Assembly: GCF_014199625.1 (NCBI RefSeq)
Contig: NZ_JACHNY010000005.1
Location: forward strand, 188,066-252,065
Direction of reading: 5' to 3'
Source: Sphingomonas abaci
GTDB taxonomy: Bacteria; Pseudomonadota; Alphaproteobacteria; Sphingomonadales; Sphingomonadaceae
DNA: 64,000 nt
Part shown: positions 51,913-61,334 of the stretch, one piece after another
How the letters are laid out: each line of letters begins with the position of its first letter
Position numbering within the stretch: position 1 is the stretch's first letter
Notes under the pieces: model-generated
Told to the model about the DNA's origin: nothing
What the model saw: only the letters and a program-made list of their open reading frames with translations
Databases searched by the model: none
Position numbers and translations under genes: made by a program

Positions 51913-52628
51913 GGCTGGACCTTGCGAACGGTGGCGGCGGCGGCGGAAGGCAACGCGGCCTCAACGCCCATGGCGCTGGCCATCTGAACCGCGCGTTGAC
52001 GGAGCGAGGCGGGCACGCCCTCGTCCTCGGCGATGCGCGCGAAGAGCTGGCCGGCCTGCTGAGTCTGGCCCATGCGGATCTGCGCCACCGCCATCATCTC
52101 GCCGGCGCTGCCCAGCCAGGGATTGCCCGGCACCGCCAGCGGCCGCATCCGCTCGACCACCACCTGCGGTTGCAGGCTGTCGAACTCGATCGCGGTCTGA
52201 CGCACCAGCGCCAGGTCGCGGAACGGCTTGGCGATCGAGTCGTCCCTGGCCACCTCGGCGAACTTGGCCGCCGCGCCCTTGGGGTCGTTCTTCTGGAGCA
52301 GCAGGTCGGCCTGGGTGTATTTGGCCAGCGCCTGGTAGGACGGGCCGCCCTCCGCCGCGAGCTGCTTCAACGGCGCTTCCGCCTTGGCATAGTCGCCGGC
52401 CGCGACCGAATCATAGGCGGCCTGCAATTCCTCGCCCTGAACACCCGCCGCCTCTTCCTGGCGGTTCTGCCAGAACAGATAGGCGGCGAACAGCGCGAGG
52501 CCGACGACGATGGCGGCGATCAGCAGCTTGCCCCAGCGCGTCCAGAAGGCGGTGAGCTGGTCGCGGCGGACCTCGTCGTCCACCTCGCGCATGAAGACTT
52601 CAGCATTGGCGTCGGGCGGCAAGGCCAA
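51909..52628 (-). CDS. yfgM: YfgM-like tetratricopeptide membrane protein
   Basis: A 239-residue protein. The TTG at 52628 is preferred: GGAG lies 7 bp upstream and the product begins MALPPDANAEVFMREVDDEV, as in related proteins. An ATG at 52667 gives an unusual leader. One N-terminal membrane span (LLIAAIVVGLALFAAYLFW) is followed by a periplasmic TPR-like helical domain. YfgM associates with the Sec translocon and periplasmic chaperones. Confidence 0.85.
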   Translation of the reverse strand: MALPPDANAEVFMREVDDEVRRDQLTAFWTRWGKLLIAAIVVGLALFAAYLFWQNRQEEAAGVQGEELQAAYDSVAAGDYAKAEAPLKQLAAEGGPSYQALAKYTQADLLLQKNDPKGAAAKFAEVARDDSIAKPFRDLALVRQTAIEFDSLQPQVVVERMRPLAVPGNPWLGSAGEMMAVAQIRMGQTQQAGQLFARIAEDEGVPASLRQRAVQMASAMGVEAALPSAAAATVRKVQP

Positions 52629-52697
52629 GGAGCGGCTCCGGATTACGGGGAAACGATCAGCGCCCATAGCCGCGCCGCGACCGAAACGGAAGCCGCG

Positions 52698-53558
52698 TCA
52701 CGCCTTGGGCGCATAGACCTGCTCCGCGCCCGGGAAGGCGCGCGTACGGACTTCGGCGGCATAGGCCTCGGCCGCCGCGCCGATCCGGCCGGCCATGTCG
52801 TCATAGCGCTTCACGAAACGGGCGGTGCGCTCGAACAGGCCGAGCATGTCCTCCGCCACTAGCACCTGGCCGTCGCACTCGGCCGACGCGCCGATGCCGA
52901 TCGTCGGGCAGGCGATGGTCCGCGTGATCTCGATCGCGATTGGCTCGACCACGCCCTCGATGACCACGGAAAAGGCGCCCGCCGCCGCCACCGCCTGCGC
53001 ATCGCCGACGATCTTGGCGGCCTCCTCCGCGCTGCGCCCGCGCGCGCCATAGCCGCCGAGCAGGTTCACCGCCTGGGGCGTCAGGCCGACATGGCCCATC
53101 ACCGGAATGCCGCGCTCGGTCAGGAAGCGGACGGTCGGGGCCATCGCCGCGCCGCCCTCCAGCTTGACGGCCGCCGCACCGCTATCCTTCATCAGCCGTG
53201 CAGCGCTCAGAAACGCCTGTTCGGGGCTGGCCTCGTAGCTGCCGAACGGCATGTCGACCACGACCAGCGACTGATAGCTGCCGCGCACCACCGCAGCGGC
53301 ATGGGCGGCCATCATCTCCAGCGTCACCGGCACGGTCGAGGGCAGGCCGTAGATCACCTGGCCCAGGCTGTCGCCGACCAGCAGCATGTCGCAATGCGGA
53401 TCGAGCAGTTGCGCGGTGCGGACGGTATAGGCGGTCAGCATCACCAGCGGCTCGCCGCCTTTTCGCGCGCGGATCGCCGGCACGGTCAGCCGCTTGCGAG
53501 GTGCTGGCGTGGGATTGGCGCGGCTGGTGGCGCTGTCGATGGTGAAGGTGGTGGACAT
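52698..53558 (-). CDS. panB: 3-methyl-2-oxobutanoate hydroxymethyltransferase
   Basis: A 286-residue enzyme for the first committed step of pantothenate synthesis, using 5,10-methylene-THF. Signature segments are [47 protein letters not shown] and [11 protein letters not shown]. Active-site metal ligands D and E are in place. The gene starts 3 bp after the stop of the ArsC-like gene. panC is not nearby. Confidence 0.95.
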   Translation of the reverse strand: MSTTFTIDSATSRANPTPAPRKRLTVPAIRARKGGEPLVMLTAYTVRTAQLLDPHCDMLLVGDSLGQVIYGLPSTVPVTLEMMAAHAAAVVRGSYQSLVVVDMPFGSYEASPEQAFLSAARLMKDSGAAAVKLEGGAAMAPTVRFLTERGIPVMGHVGLTPQAVNLLGGYGARGRSAEEAAKIVGDAQAVAAAGAFSVVIEGVVEPIAIEITRTIACPTIGIGASAECDGQVLVAEDMLGLFERTARFVKRYDDMAGRIGAAAEAYAAEVRTRAFPGAEQVYAPKA

Positions 53559-53561
53559 GGC

Positions 53562-53912
53562 TTACCTCCCGAAAACCGCCGCATAGCGATCGGGCGCAAA
53601 ACCCGCCAGCAAGCTGTCGCCGGCCTCCAGCATCGGCCGCTTGATCATCGAGGGCTGGGCGAGCATCAGCGCCACGGCCTTGTCGGCGTCGAGGTCGGCC
53701 CGCTCCGCCTCGGGCAGCTTGCGGAAGGTGGTGCCGGCGCGGTTCAGCACGACTTCCCAGCCCAGCCGCTCGATCCAGCGGCGCAGGTCGGCTTCGGCGA
53801 CACCGGCCTTCTTATAGTCGTGGAAGCGATAGGCGACGCCGGCCTGGTCAAGCCAGGCGCGCGCCTTCTTCATCGTGTCGCAATTGGGGATGCCGTAGAG
53901 GGTGACGTCCAT
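53562..53912 (-). CDS. ArsC/Spx-family reductase-like protein (YffB type)
   Basis: A 116-residue thioredoxin-fold protein. The single cysteine sits in GIPNCDTMKKARAWL, typical of YffB/Spx-like ArsC relatives; TTFRKL and PSMIKRPMLE complete the family pattern. It is probably a glutathione-dependent thiol reductase; true arsenate reduction is unlikely without other ars genes. Start ATG 53912. It heads the panB operon. Confidence 0.9.
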   Translation of the reverse strand: MDVTLYGIPNCDTMKKARAWLDQAGVAYRFHDYKKAGVAEADLRRWIERLGWEVVLNRAGTTFRKLPEAERADLDADKAVALMLAQPSMIKRPMLEAGDSLLAGFAPDRYAAVFGR

Positions 53913-53983
53913 CGCGCGCCTTTCATGCGGTTCGGTGGCGCTATGCGCCGCAGCGCGCGAGGTGGGCAAGCGGGTCAGCATGC

Positions 53984-54223
53984 GACGGGAACCGATACCA
54001 TGACAACAGCGGCAACGGAGCGGCCATCACCGCCGATGCCCAGACCCTGCCCGGAAGCGGCGTCTTCCAAGGTATCGTCACGAGCGATGCGCGTCTGCGC
54101 GCCGGATCTTCCCTGGAAGTGAAGGGCATAATCGGCGGCGACCTGATCGTCGAGGACGGCGCAGAGGTGGTGGTCAGCGGCATGGTTGACGGGCGCGTCC
54201 GTTTCGCTGATGCCAAGGTCTAG
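53984..54223 (+). pseudogene. Possible bactofilin-like (polymer-forming) remnant without a start codon
   Basis: One plus-strand frame ending at the TAG 54221-54223 reads GIVTSDARLRAGSSLEVKGI and then GGDLIVEDGAEVVVSGMVDG. These are short glycine-turn beta repeats like those in polymer-forming/bactofilin domains. It has no ATG, GTG or TTG in frame upstream before homology ends; an ATG at 54000 is in another frame. It is probably a decayed or frameshifted small gene. It lies between the ArsC-like gene and a broken acetyltransferase. Confidence 0.35.
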
Positions 54224-54317
54224 ACCACCAGAATCGTCGGCGGCTAGCATACCGGCTCCATAACGACGCCCGTCCGTCGCGCGCAGTGCGCAAACCTGTC
54301 ACCTCGGGAAACCCTGC

Positions 54318-54998
54318 ATGGTCGCCAACGATCAGATCGAACCGGTCGCCGCAAGTCACGGCCGCAGACCCGGCGTCGACGCTCCATTGCTGCACGCCTG
54401 GCTCTCTGGCCGCTCGATCGCACGTGGCGTTCCGCCACCGGTGCCGGACCATGGCGGCTTCCGTGTAGATACGAACAGCCCGACCGAACGGAGCCGCTGG
54501 GTCTTCCCCTAGATCATGCCGGAAATCGCTCAATTGGCTCGGACGATCCACGCACCCCGGCTGTTCGTGAAGCTGTGCGGGACCGATGCCGATCTGCGAT
54601 CGCAACTGCCCGGTGGATGGCATCTGCACGCGCCGGCCTTCTTCATGCAGTCCGGCGGCGCACCAGTCGCTGACAGGACGCCACCAGGCTATCGGGTCGA
54701 ATGCGAGTCGGCGGGCGCGCAATTCAAGGTGCGCGTTCTCACGATGGACGACGGGCTGGCGGCGAGCGGCTATGGCGGGGAGACAGACGACGCCTTCGTC
54801 TATGACCGCATCGTCACCGCGCCCGATCATCGTCGCCGGGGACTCGGCCGGATTGTGATGGCCACGCTCCAGTCCATGCGGCGCAACGCCGGCGCGGCCG
54901 AATTGCTGGTCGCGACACCGGAAGGACGAGCGCTTTACGAGCGGCTCGGCTGGCGGGTGCTGTCACCCTATGCGACGGCCTCACGCGCGCCGGCCTGA
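54318..54998 (+). pseudogene. GNAT N-acetyltransferase interrupted by an in-frame TAG
   Basis: Frame 54318-54998 codes for an acetyltransferase of about 226 residues if the TAG at 54510-54512 is ignored. The part before (LLHAWLSGRSIARGVPPPVP to RSRWVFP) and after (LARTIHAPRLFVKLCGTDAD) both read as one family. The second part has the GNAT acetyl-CoA motif VTAPDHRRRGLGRIVMATL and ends ERLGWRVLSPYATAS. The downstream ATG at 54516 could still express a 160-residue protein containing the whole GNAT core. It looks like a recent inactivation or N-terminal truncation. Confidence 0.7.
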
Positions 54999-55072
54999 TC
55001 GGCCGGCGCACCCGCCAGCCGATTTACGCGGATCAGTATCCATCCCCGTCGTCACGCGGTATCGCGAGCGGC

Positions 55073-57121
55073 ATGACCCAGCATCCCTTCTTCGCGCTGC
55101 ACCGTCACCGCATGATCCGCGTCGCCGCCGCGACGCCGCGTGCGACCGTCGGCGACACGGTCGCCAATGCCGAGGCGGCGATCGCCATGGCCGTCCGGGC
55201 CCATGAGGAGGGCTGCGACCTGGTCGTCTATCCGGAGCTGAACCTCACCAGCTACGCGATCGACGATCTCCACCTGCAAAGCGCGCAGCAACAGGCGACG
55301 CTCGCCGCCATCGCCGCCGTCCGCGACGCCAGCCGCACGCTGAAGCCGCTGCTGCTACTGGGTGCGGCGATCGAGCGGAACGGGCGGCTCTATAACTGCG
55401 CCGTCGTGGTGCATCGCGGCCGGGTGCTGGGCGTGGTGCCCAAGAGCTTCTTCCCCAATTATCGCGAATATTACGAGAAGCGGTGGTTCGCCTCCCCCCT
55501 CGGCCTTTCGGGGCAGATGATGACGATCGGCGAGGAGGAAGTGCCGTTCGGCGCCGATCTGATCTTCACCGCGAGCGACCTGCCCTTCTTCACCGTCCAT
55601 GCCGAGATCTGCGAGGATTATTGGGCGCCCGCCCCGCCCTCCACGGCGGGCGCGCTGGCGGGGGCGCTGATCTGCTGCAACCTGTCCGCCTCCAATATCG
55701 TCATCGGCAAGGCGCGCGAGCGCGGGATGCTCGCCGCCGCGCAGAGCGCGCGCGCGGTCTGCGCCTATGTCTATTCCGCCGCGGGGCCGGGCGAGAGCAC
55801 CACCGACCTCGCCTGGGACGGCCAGGGGTTGGTCTATGAACTGGGCGAGCTGATCGCCGGGTCGGAGCGCTTCGCCACCGAGCCGCAGTTGCTGGTCGCG
55901 GATGTCGATTGCGAGCGTCTGATCCAGGAGCGGCTGCGCTTCGGCACGTTCAACGACGCCGCCGCCGCGCTCGACCATCCCGAGCAGCGCTTCCGCCGCA
56001 TCGGCTTCACGCACGGCGAGGATGTGCGCGACCTGGGCTTGCGTCGCGATATCCGCCGCTTCCCCTTCGTCCCCAACGACCCGGCGCGGCGCGACGAAGA
56101 TTGCTACGAGGCGTTCAACATCCAGGTCGAGGCGCTGGCGAAGCGCCTGGCGGCCGCCCATGCCGAGACGCTGGTGATCGGTGTGTCGGGCGGGCTCGAC
56201 TCGACTCATGCGCTGATCGTCGCCGCCAAGGCGATGGACCGGATCGGTCGGCCGCGCTCGGCGATCCTGGGCTTCACCATGCCCGGATTCGCCACCGGCG
56301 AAGGCAGCAAGGCGCATGCCTGGGATCTGATGCGCGCGCTCGGCATCACCGCCGACGAGATCGACATCCGCCCCGCCGCGCGCCAGATGCTCGCCGATAT
56401 GGGCCATCCTTTCGCCGAAGGGCAGCCGGTCTATGATGTGACGTTCGAAAATGTTCAGGCGGGCCTGCGCACCGACTATCTCTTCCGCCTCGCCAACCAG
56501 CGCGGCGGGCTGGTGCTGGGCACCGGCGACCTCAGCGAATTGGCGCTGGGCTGGTGCACCTATGGCGTCGGCGACCAGATGAGTCATTATGCCGTCAACG
56601 CCGGCGTGCCGAAGACGCTGATCCAGTTCCTGATCCGCTGGTGCATCCGCACGAACCAATATGACGCCGAGACCGACCGCGTGCTCGCCGGCATCCTGGC
56701 GCAGGAGATCTCGCCCGAGCTGGTGCCGGCGGGCGCGGACGGTGCGATGCAGTCGACCGAGGAGCGCGTCGGCCCATACGCACTCAACGACTTCTTCGCG
56801 CATTACGTGCTGCGCCACGGCTTGGCGCCGTCGAAGATCGCGTTCCTCGCCTGGCATGCCTGGCGCGACGTGGAGGCGGGCCGCTGGCCGGAGGACTTCC
56901 TAGCCGATGCGCGCATCGCCTATGACCTGCCGACCATCCGGCTGTGGCTGAAGCGCTTCCTTCACCGCTTCTTTCAGACCAGCCAGTTCAAGCGTTCCGC
57001 GCTGCCCAACGGCCCCAAGGTGTCGGCGGGCGGCGCGGTGAGTCCGCGCGGCGACTGGCGCGCGCCGTCCGATGGCACCGCCCGTATCTGGCTGGACGAG
57101 CTGGAAAACAACGTACCGTGA
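55073..57121 (+). CDS. nadE: Glutamine-dependent NAD+ synthetase
   Basis: A 682-residue two-domain enzyme making NAD from deamido-NAD with ammonia from glutamine. The N-terminal CN-hydrolase domain holds the catalytic E in [13 protein letters not shown] in [19 protein letters not shown], and C in [12 protein letters not shown]. The C-terminal synthetase has the P-loop [17 protein letters not shown] and [16 protein letters not shown]. Length matches the large glutamine-dependent type. It is separate from the operon downstream by 51 bp. Confidence 0.95.
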   Translation: MTQHPFFALHRHRMIRVAAATPRATVGDTVANAEAAIAMAVRAHEEGCDLVVYPELNLTSYAIDDLHLQSAQQQATLAAIAAVRDASRTLKPLLLLGAAIERNGRLYNCAVVVHRGRVLGVVPKSFFPNYREYYEKRWFASPLGLSGQMMTIGEEEVPFGADLIFTASDLPFFTVHAEICEDYWAPAPPSTAGALAGALICCNLSASNIVIGKARERGMLAAAQSARAVCAYVYSAAGPGESTTDLAWDGQGLVYELGELIAGSERFATEPQLLVADVDCERLIQERLRFGTFNDAAAALDHPEQRFRRIGFTHGEDVRDLGLRRDIRRFPFVPNDPARRDEDCYEAFNIQVEALAKRLAAAHAETLVIGVSGGLDSTHALIVAAKAMDRIGRPRSAILGFTMPGFATGEGSKAHAWDLMRALGITADEIDIRPAARQMLADMGHPFAEGQPVYDVTFENVQAGLRTDYLFRLANQRGGLVLGTGDLSELALGWCTYGVGDQMSHYAVNAGVPKTLIQFLIRWCIRTNQYDAETDRVLAGILAQEISPELVPAGADGAMQSTEERVGPYALNDFFAHYVLRHGLAPSKIAFLAWHAWRDVEAGRWPEDFLADARIAYDLPTIRLWLKRFLHRFFQTSQFKRSALPNGPKVSAGGAVSPRGDWRAPSDGTARIWLDELENNVP

Positions 57122-57172
57122 CGTTTCTGCCATCTTGCCAACCGCGCGGACGGGGAGCAATGTGACTCCCCT

Positions 57173-58048
57173 ATGACAGTCCCTCCACCGGATGGATCGC
57201 GCGATCGCCGGATCGAGGATCCATCCAATCTCTTTGTGATTCATCCGCTTGGCCGGCGGCTGCTGCCTCATGCGCTGCGCATGGGCGTGTCCGCCAACGC
57301 CGTGTCGGTGACGGGATTGTCACTCGGGCTCGGCGCGGCGATCGCCTATTCGCGGTACGAATCCCCGACGCTGGCAATGCTCGGATTGCTGTTGTCGGTA
57401 ATGTGGCTGGTCGCAGACGGGCTGGACGGGATGGTCGCCCGCGCGACCGGCACGTCGAGCGCGCTCGGCCGGCTGCTCGATGGGGTGTGCGACCATGGCG
57501 TCTTCATCCTCATCTATGTCGCGCTGGCGCTGCGCGTCGGCACGGCCGGCGGCTGGGCGCTGGCGATCGCGGCGGGCGCGGCGCACGCGGTGCAGTCCAG
57601 CCTCTACGAGGGCGAGCGCACCCGCTTCCACCGCCGGGTCAAGGGCATCGCGGAGGGCGAAACCGCGCCCGGCGGCGGCTGGCTGGTGCGGCAGTACGAC
57701 CGGCTCGCCGGCCTGCCCGGCCGCCTTGCCCGTCCGTTCGAGCGCAAGCTCGCCTCCAGCGCCGATCCGAGCGCGCTGGCGCAGGTGTACGGCGCGCGCG
57801 CGACCGCGCCGATGAAGCTCCTGTCGCTGGAGACCGCCAATGTCCGCGTGGCGGCGATCTTCCTCGCCTGCCTTGTCGGCGATCCCCGGCTTTTCTGGTG
57901 GTTCGAAATTGGACCGCTCACGCTCGTCGTCCTCGCCGGTCTTGTCTGGCATCGCCGGGTCGAGCGCGGGCTGCTGCAATTTTCCACACATAATCCAACG
58001 TCGCCGGCAGAACCGGCGCGTTTCTTCGTCAAGGAACAAGGTCAGTAA
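57173..58048 (+). CDS. CDP-alcohol phosphatidyltransferase family, inositol-lipid operon
   Basis: A 291-residue membrane enzyme. The full motif D-x2-DG-x2-AR-x8-G-x3-D-x3-D is present: D82, D85, G86, A89, R90, G99, D103, D107 in DGLDGMVARATG and LGRLLDGVCDHG. Several hydrophobic helices follow. Such enzymes join a CDP-activated alcohol to a second alcohol. The neighbours make and activate inositol phosphate, so the product is probably an inositol phospholipid or phosphosphingolipid. The stop overlaps the next start (TAATG). Confidence 0.88.
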   Translation: MTVPPPDGSRDRRIEDPSNLFVIHPLGRRLLPHALRMGVSANAVSVTGLSLGLGAAIAYSRYESPTLAMLGLLLSVMWLVADGLDGMVARATGTSSALGRLLDGVCDHGVFILIYVALALRVGTAGGWALAIAAGAAHAVQSSLYEGERTRFHRRVKGIAEGETAPGGGWLVRQYDRLAGLPGRLARPFERKLASSADPSALAQVYGARATAPMKLLSLETANVRVAAIFLACLVGDPRLFWWFEIGPLTLVVLAGLVWHRRVERGLLQFSTHNPTSPAEPARFFVKEQGQ

Positions 58049-59139
58049 TGGGTAGCATCCGTATCGCCATCATCGGCATCGGCAATTGCGCAAGCTCGCT
58101 GGTGCAGGGTCTGGAGCATTACCGCGAGGGCGCGAACGACCTGGTCGGGCTGATGCACTGGGAGATGGGCGGCTATCGTCCCTCCGACATCAAGGTGGTC
58201 GCGGCCTGGGACGTGGACAGCCGCAAGGTCGGCAAGGACGTGGCCGAGGCGATCTTCGCCAAGCCGAACTGCACCGCCGTGTTCGCCGCTAACATCCCCG
58301 CCACCGGCACGGTCGTGAAGATGGGCGCGGTGCTGGACGGCGTGGCCGACCATATGGGCGATTACAAGGATGACCGCACCTTCGTGGTCGCCAACGACAC
58401 CCAGCCGAGCAAGGCCGATGTGGTCGCCGAGCTGAAGGCGTCGGGCGCCGAGGTGCTGATGAACTATCTGCCCGTCGGCAGCCAGCAGGCGACCGAATTC
58501 TATGCCGAATGCGCGCTGGAGGCGGGCGTTGCCTTCGTCAACAACATCCCGGTCTTCATCGCCTCCAACCCCGAATGGGCGGCGAAGTTCGAGACGGCGG
58601 GCGTCCCGATCATCGGCGACGACATCAAGGCGCAGCTCGGCGCGACGATCGTCCACCGCGTGCTGACCGACCTGTTCGCCAAGCGCGGCGTCAAGCTGGA
58701 CCGCACCTACCAGCTCAACACCGGCGGCAATACCGACTTCCTCAACATGTCGAACCATCGCCGGCTCGAGTCGAAGAAGATTTCCAAGACCGAGGCGGTG
58801 CAGTCGGTCGCGGCGGAGCGGCTGGAGGAGGACAATGTTCATATCGGCCCGTCCGACTATGTGCCGTGGCAGAACGACAACAAGGTGTGCTTCCTGCGCA
58901 TGGAGGGCCAGCTGTTCGGCGGTGTGCCGATGAACCTGGAGCTGCGCCTGTCGGTCGAGGATTCGCCCAATTCGGCGGGCGTCGCGATCGACATGATCCG
59001 ATGCGCCAAGATCGCGAAGGATCGCGGCCTGAAGGGCGTGATCGATCCGGCCAGCGCCTATTTCTGCAAGCATCCGCGCACCCAGATGACGGACGACATC
59101 GCCCAGGTCGAGGTCGAGAAGTTCATCGCCGCCGCCTGA
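58048..59139 (+). CDS. ino1: Myo-inositol-1-phosphate synthase
   Basis: A 363-residue NAD-dependent enzyme converting glucose-6-phosphate to inositol-3-phosphate, of the short prokaryotic type. The cofactor site is IAIIGIGNCASSLVQGL. The catalytic region has QLNTGGNTDFLNM followed by SKKISKTEAV, and the C-terminal segment SVEDSPNSAGVAIDMIR is diagnostic. It is translationally coupled to the upstream CDP-alcohol enzyme and followed by a nucleotidyltransferase after 13 bp. Confidence 0.94.
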   Translation: MGSIRIAIIGIGNCASSLVQGLEHYREGANDLVGLMHWEMGGYRPSDIKVVAAWDVDSRKVGKDVAEAIFAKPNCTAVFAANIPATGTVVKMGAVLDGVADHMGDYKDDRTFVVANDTQPSKADVVAELKASGAEVLMNYLPVGSQQATEFYAECALEAGVAFVNNIPVFIASNPEWAAKFETAGVPIIGDDIKAQLGATIVHRVLTDLFAKRGVKLDRTYQLNTGGNTDFLNMSNHRRLESKKISKTEAVQSVAAERLEEDNVHIGPSDYVPWQNDNKVCFLRMEGQLFGGVPMNLELRLSVEDSPNSAGVAIDMIRCAKIAKDRGLKGVIDPASAYFCKHPRTQMTDDIAQVEVEKFIAAA

Positions 59140-59152
59140 AGGCCTAAAACGC

Positions 59153-59860
59153 ATGATCGACACCGCCGTCCTGCTCGCCGCCGGCCATGGCAGCCGGTTG
59201 CGCGCGCAGGCGCCCTATAAGCCGCTCTGCCCGGTGGCGGGGCGGCCGTTGATCGACCATGCCCTGGCCGGGCTAGCGCGGGCGGGACTGTCGCGCGCGA
59301 TCGTCGTGCTGGGCTACGGCGCGGCGGCGATCGAGGAGCATCTGGCGGCGCGCCACTGGCCGCTGGCGGTCGAGACGGTGCTGACCCGCGACCATCACCA
59401 GCCGAACGGCGTGTCGGTGCTCGCCGCCGCGCCGCGCTTGGCGGGCCGTCCGGCCGTGCTGGCGATGTGCGACCATCTGGTCACGCCCGCTTTGTACGCC
59501 CGGATGGCGGCGGTGGACGTCGGCGACGGCGCGACGCTAGGCATCGACCGGCGGATCGGTCATCCCTGGGTCGATCCGGACGACGTCACCTGGGTCCGCA
59601 CGCAGGGCGGCCGCATCGTCGCGATCGGCAAGGGGCTGGCGCCGGCGGATTCCTATGACACCGGCGTCTTTGCGATCGGACCCGGCCTGTTCGCCGCGCT
59701 CGCCGACCTCGACGCACCGTCGCTGACCGAGGGCATGCGGCGGCTCGCCGAGACGGGTCGCGCCGGGGTGGTCGATTGCAGCGACCTCGACTGGATCGAC
59801 GTCGACGACGCCGCCGCCCTCGCCAAGGCGGAAGCCTGGCAACTCGCCCTTGCGGCGTAG
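59153..59860 (+). CDS. Sugar/inositol-phosphate nucleotidyltransferase (IPCT-like)
   Basis: A 235-residue NTP-transferase fold. N-terminal LLAAGHGSRLRAQAPYKPLC is the nucleotide motif; MCDHLVTPAL carries the metal aspartate. Context suggests CTP:inositol-1-phosphate cytidylyltransferase, which makes CDP-inositol for the CDP-alcohol enzyme two genes upstream. In archaea these two activities can be fused. Substrate specificity is inferred from the operon. It ends 6 bp before the convergent modC. Confidence 0.82.
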   Translation: MIDTAVLLAAGHGSRLRAQAPYKPLCPVAGRPLIDHALAGLARAGLSRAIVVLGYGAAAIEEHLAARHWPLAVETVLTRDHHQPNGVSVLAAAPRLAGRPAVLAMCDHLVTPALYARMAAVDVGDGATLGIDRRIGHPWVDPDDVTWVRTQGGRIVAIGKGLAPADSYDTGVFAIGPGLFAALADLDAPSLTEGMRRLAETGRAGVVDCSDLDWIDVDDAAALAKAEAWQLALAA

Positions 59861-59865
59861 CGGCG

Positions 59866-60642
59866 CTACTTCTCCAGCCGCAACGCCGTGCCGACCGGCG
59901 CATCCAACCCGGGCACCGCGATGCGCTGCCCCGCGATCAGCACGACGCCCGGCGCCACCACCTCGCCCAGCCGCGTCGGCGCCGGCAGCAGGTCGGCGGG
60001 CGTCCCCTGCGCCGTCACCTGCCCCGCATCGAGCAACACGCAATGATCGCCCAGGGTGCGCGCTTCCTCGACGCTGTGCGTGACGTAGAGCATCGGCAGC
60101 GCGAAACGCCGCTTCAGCGCCAGGACGAAGGTCATCACCTCCCCGCGCCGCGCCGCGTCGAGCGCCGACAGGGGCTCGTCGAGCAGCAGCAGGTCCGGCT
60201 GGCTCAGCATCGCGCGGCCGAGCGCCACGCGCTGCCGTTCGCCGCCGGACAGGTCGCGTGGCGCACGGTCGAGCAACGACCGGATCGCCAGCACGTCGAC
60301 CACCGCCTCCGCCGCGATCCGGTCACGCCCCCCCGCCCGTCGCTGACCGTACGTCAGGTTGCGCGCCACACTCATGTGCGGGAACAGCCGCGCATCCTGG
60401 TGGACGATGCCGATCCGCCGCCGCTCCGGCGGCACGCACCGGCCGGTGGCGGTATCCGTCAGCACCCGGTCGCCAATCGCGACCAGCGCCCGCTCGGCCT
60501 GCGCCAGCCCCGCGACCACCGCCAGCGTCGCCGACTTGCCGGCGCCTGACGGACCGAACAGGATCGTCGCGCCATCCTCCGGCCCGGCGAAGGCGACCGA
60601 CAGGCGGAAATCGCCCAGCCGCCGCTCGGCCAGCACGCGCAT
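59866..60642 (-). CDS. modC: Molybdate ABC transporter ATP-binding protein
   Basis: A 258-residue ABC ATPase. Walker A is FGPSGAGKSATLAVVAG, signature DLSGGERQRVALGRAML, Walker B LLLLDEPLSALD. The C-terminal 45 residues are shorter than a full TOBE domain of E. coli ModC. It powers molybdate import with ModA and ModB. The start overlaps the modB stop. Confidence 0.92.
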   Translation of the reverse strand: MRVLAERRLGDFRLSVAFAGPEDGATILFGPSGAGKSATLAVVAGLAQAERALVAIGDRVLTDTATGRCVPPERRRIGIVHQDARLFPHMSVARNLTYGQRRAGGRDRIAAEAVVDVLAIRSLLDRAPRDLSGGERQRVALGRAMLSQPDLLLLDEPLSALDAARRGEVMTFVLALKRRFALPMLYVTHSVEEARTLGDHCVLLDAGQVTAQGTPADLLPAPTRLGEVVAPGVVLIAGQRIAVPGLDAPVGTALRLEK

Positions 60643-61331
60643 CACCGCCCGGCCCGCCGCCGGCCATGGCGCAGCAGCACTTCGGACAGCAGCAATCCGG
60701 CCAGCGCCGCCGCGAAGGACAAGAGCGAAAGGCGCAAGGCCGCCCCTTCCTCGCCCGGCACCTGCAAGGCCGAGTAGATGGCGAGCGGCAGAGTCTGCGT
60801 CTCGCCGGGGATATTGGCGGCGAAGGTGATGACCGCGCCGAACTCGCCCAGCGCCGCCGCGAAGCCGATCACCCCGCCTGCGACCAGTCCGGGCAGCGCC
60901 AGCGGCAGGACGATGGTGACGGCGCGGTCCCATGGCCCCGCGCCCAGGCTGCGCGCCGCCTCCTCCAGCCGCGGGTCGACCGCCTCGATCGCCTGTCGCA
61001 CCGCGCGCAGCATCAGCGGAAAGGCGGACACGCCCGCCGCCAGCGCCGCACCCGCCGGCGTGAAGGCCAGCCGCACGCCCCAATGCGCGTCCAGCCACTG
61101 CCCGATCGGGCCCTGCGCGCCGAACAGCATGAGCAGCACGAAGCCGATCACCACCGGCGGCAGGATCAACGGCGCGTGAAGCAGCGCGTCGAGCAACACA
61201 CGCCCCGGAAAGCGATGCCGCGCCAGCAGCCAGGCGAAGCCGGTCGCGGCGATCATCCCCCAGAAGGTCGCCCATCCCGCGATGCGCAGGCTGAGCAGCA
61301 GCGCCTGCCCCTCCTCGGGCGTCAGCAGCAT
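60642..61331 (-). CDS. modB: Molybdate ABC transporter permease
   Basis: A 229-residue five- to six-helix permease. LLHAPLILPPVVIGFVLLML and the EAA loop EEAARSLGAGPWDRAVTIVL are typical of ModB. It forms the channel for molybdate between ModA and ModC. It overlaps modC by its stop codon and follows modA by 3 bp. Confidence 0.94.
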   Translation of the reverse strand: MLLTPEEGQALLLSLRIAGWATFWGMIAATGFAWLLARHRFPGRVLLDALLHAPLILPPVVIGFVLLMLFGAQGPIGQWLDAHWGVRLAFTPAGAALAAGVSAFPLMLRAVRQAIEAVDPRLEEAARSLGAGPWDRAVTIVLPLALPGLVAGGVIGFAAALGEFGAVITFAANIPGETQTLPLAIYSALQVPGEEGAALRLSLLSFAAALAGLLLSEVLLRHGRRRAGR

Positions 61332-61334
61332 CGC

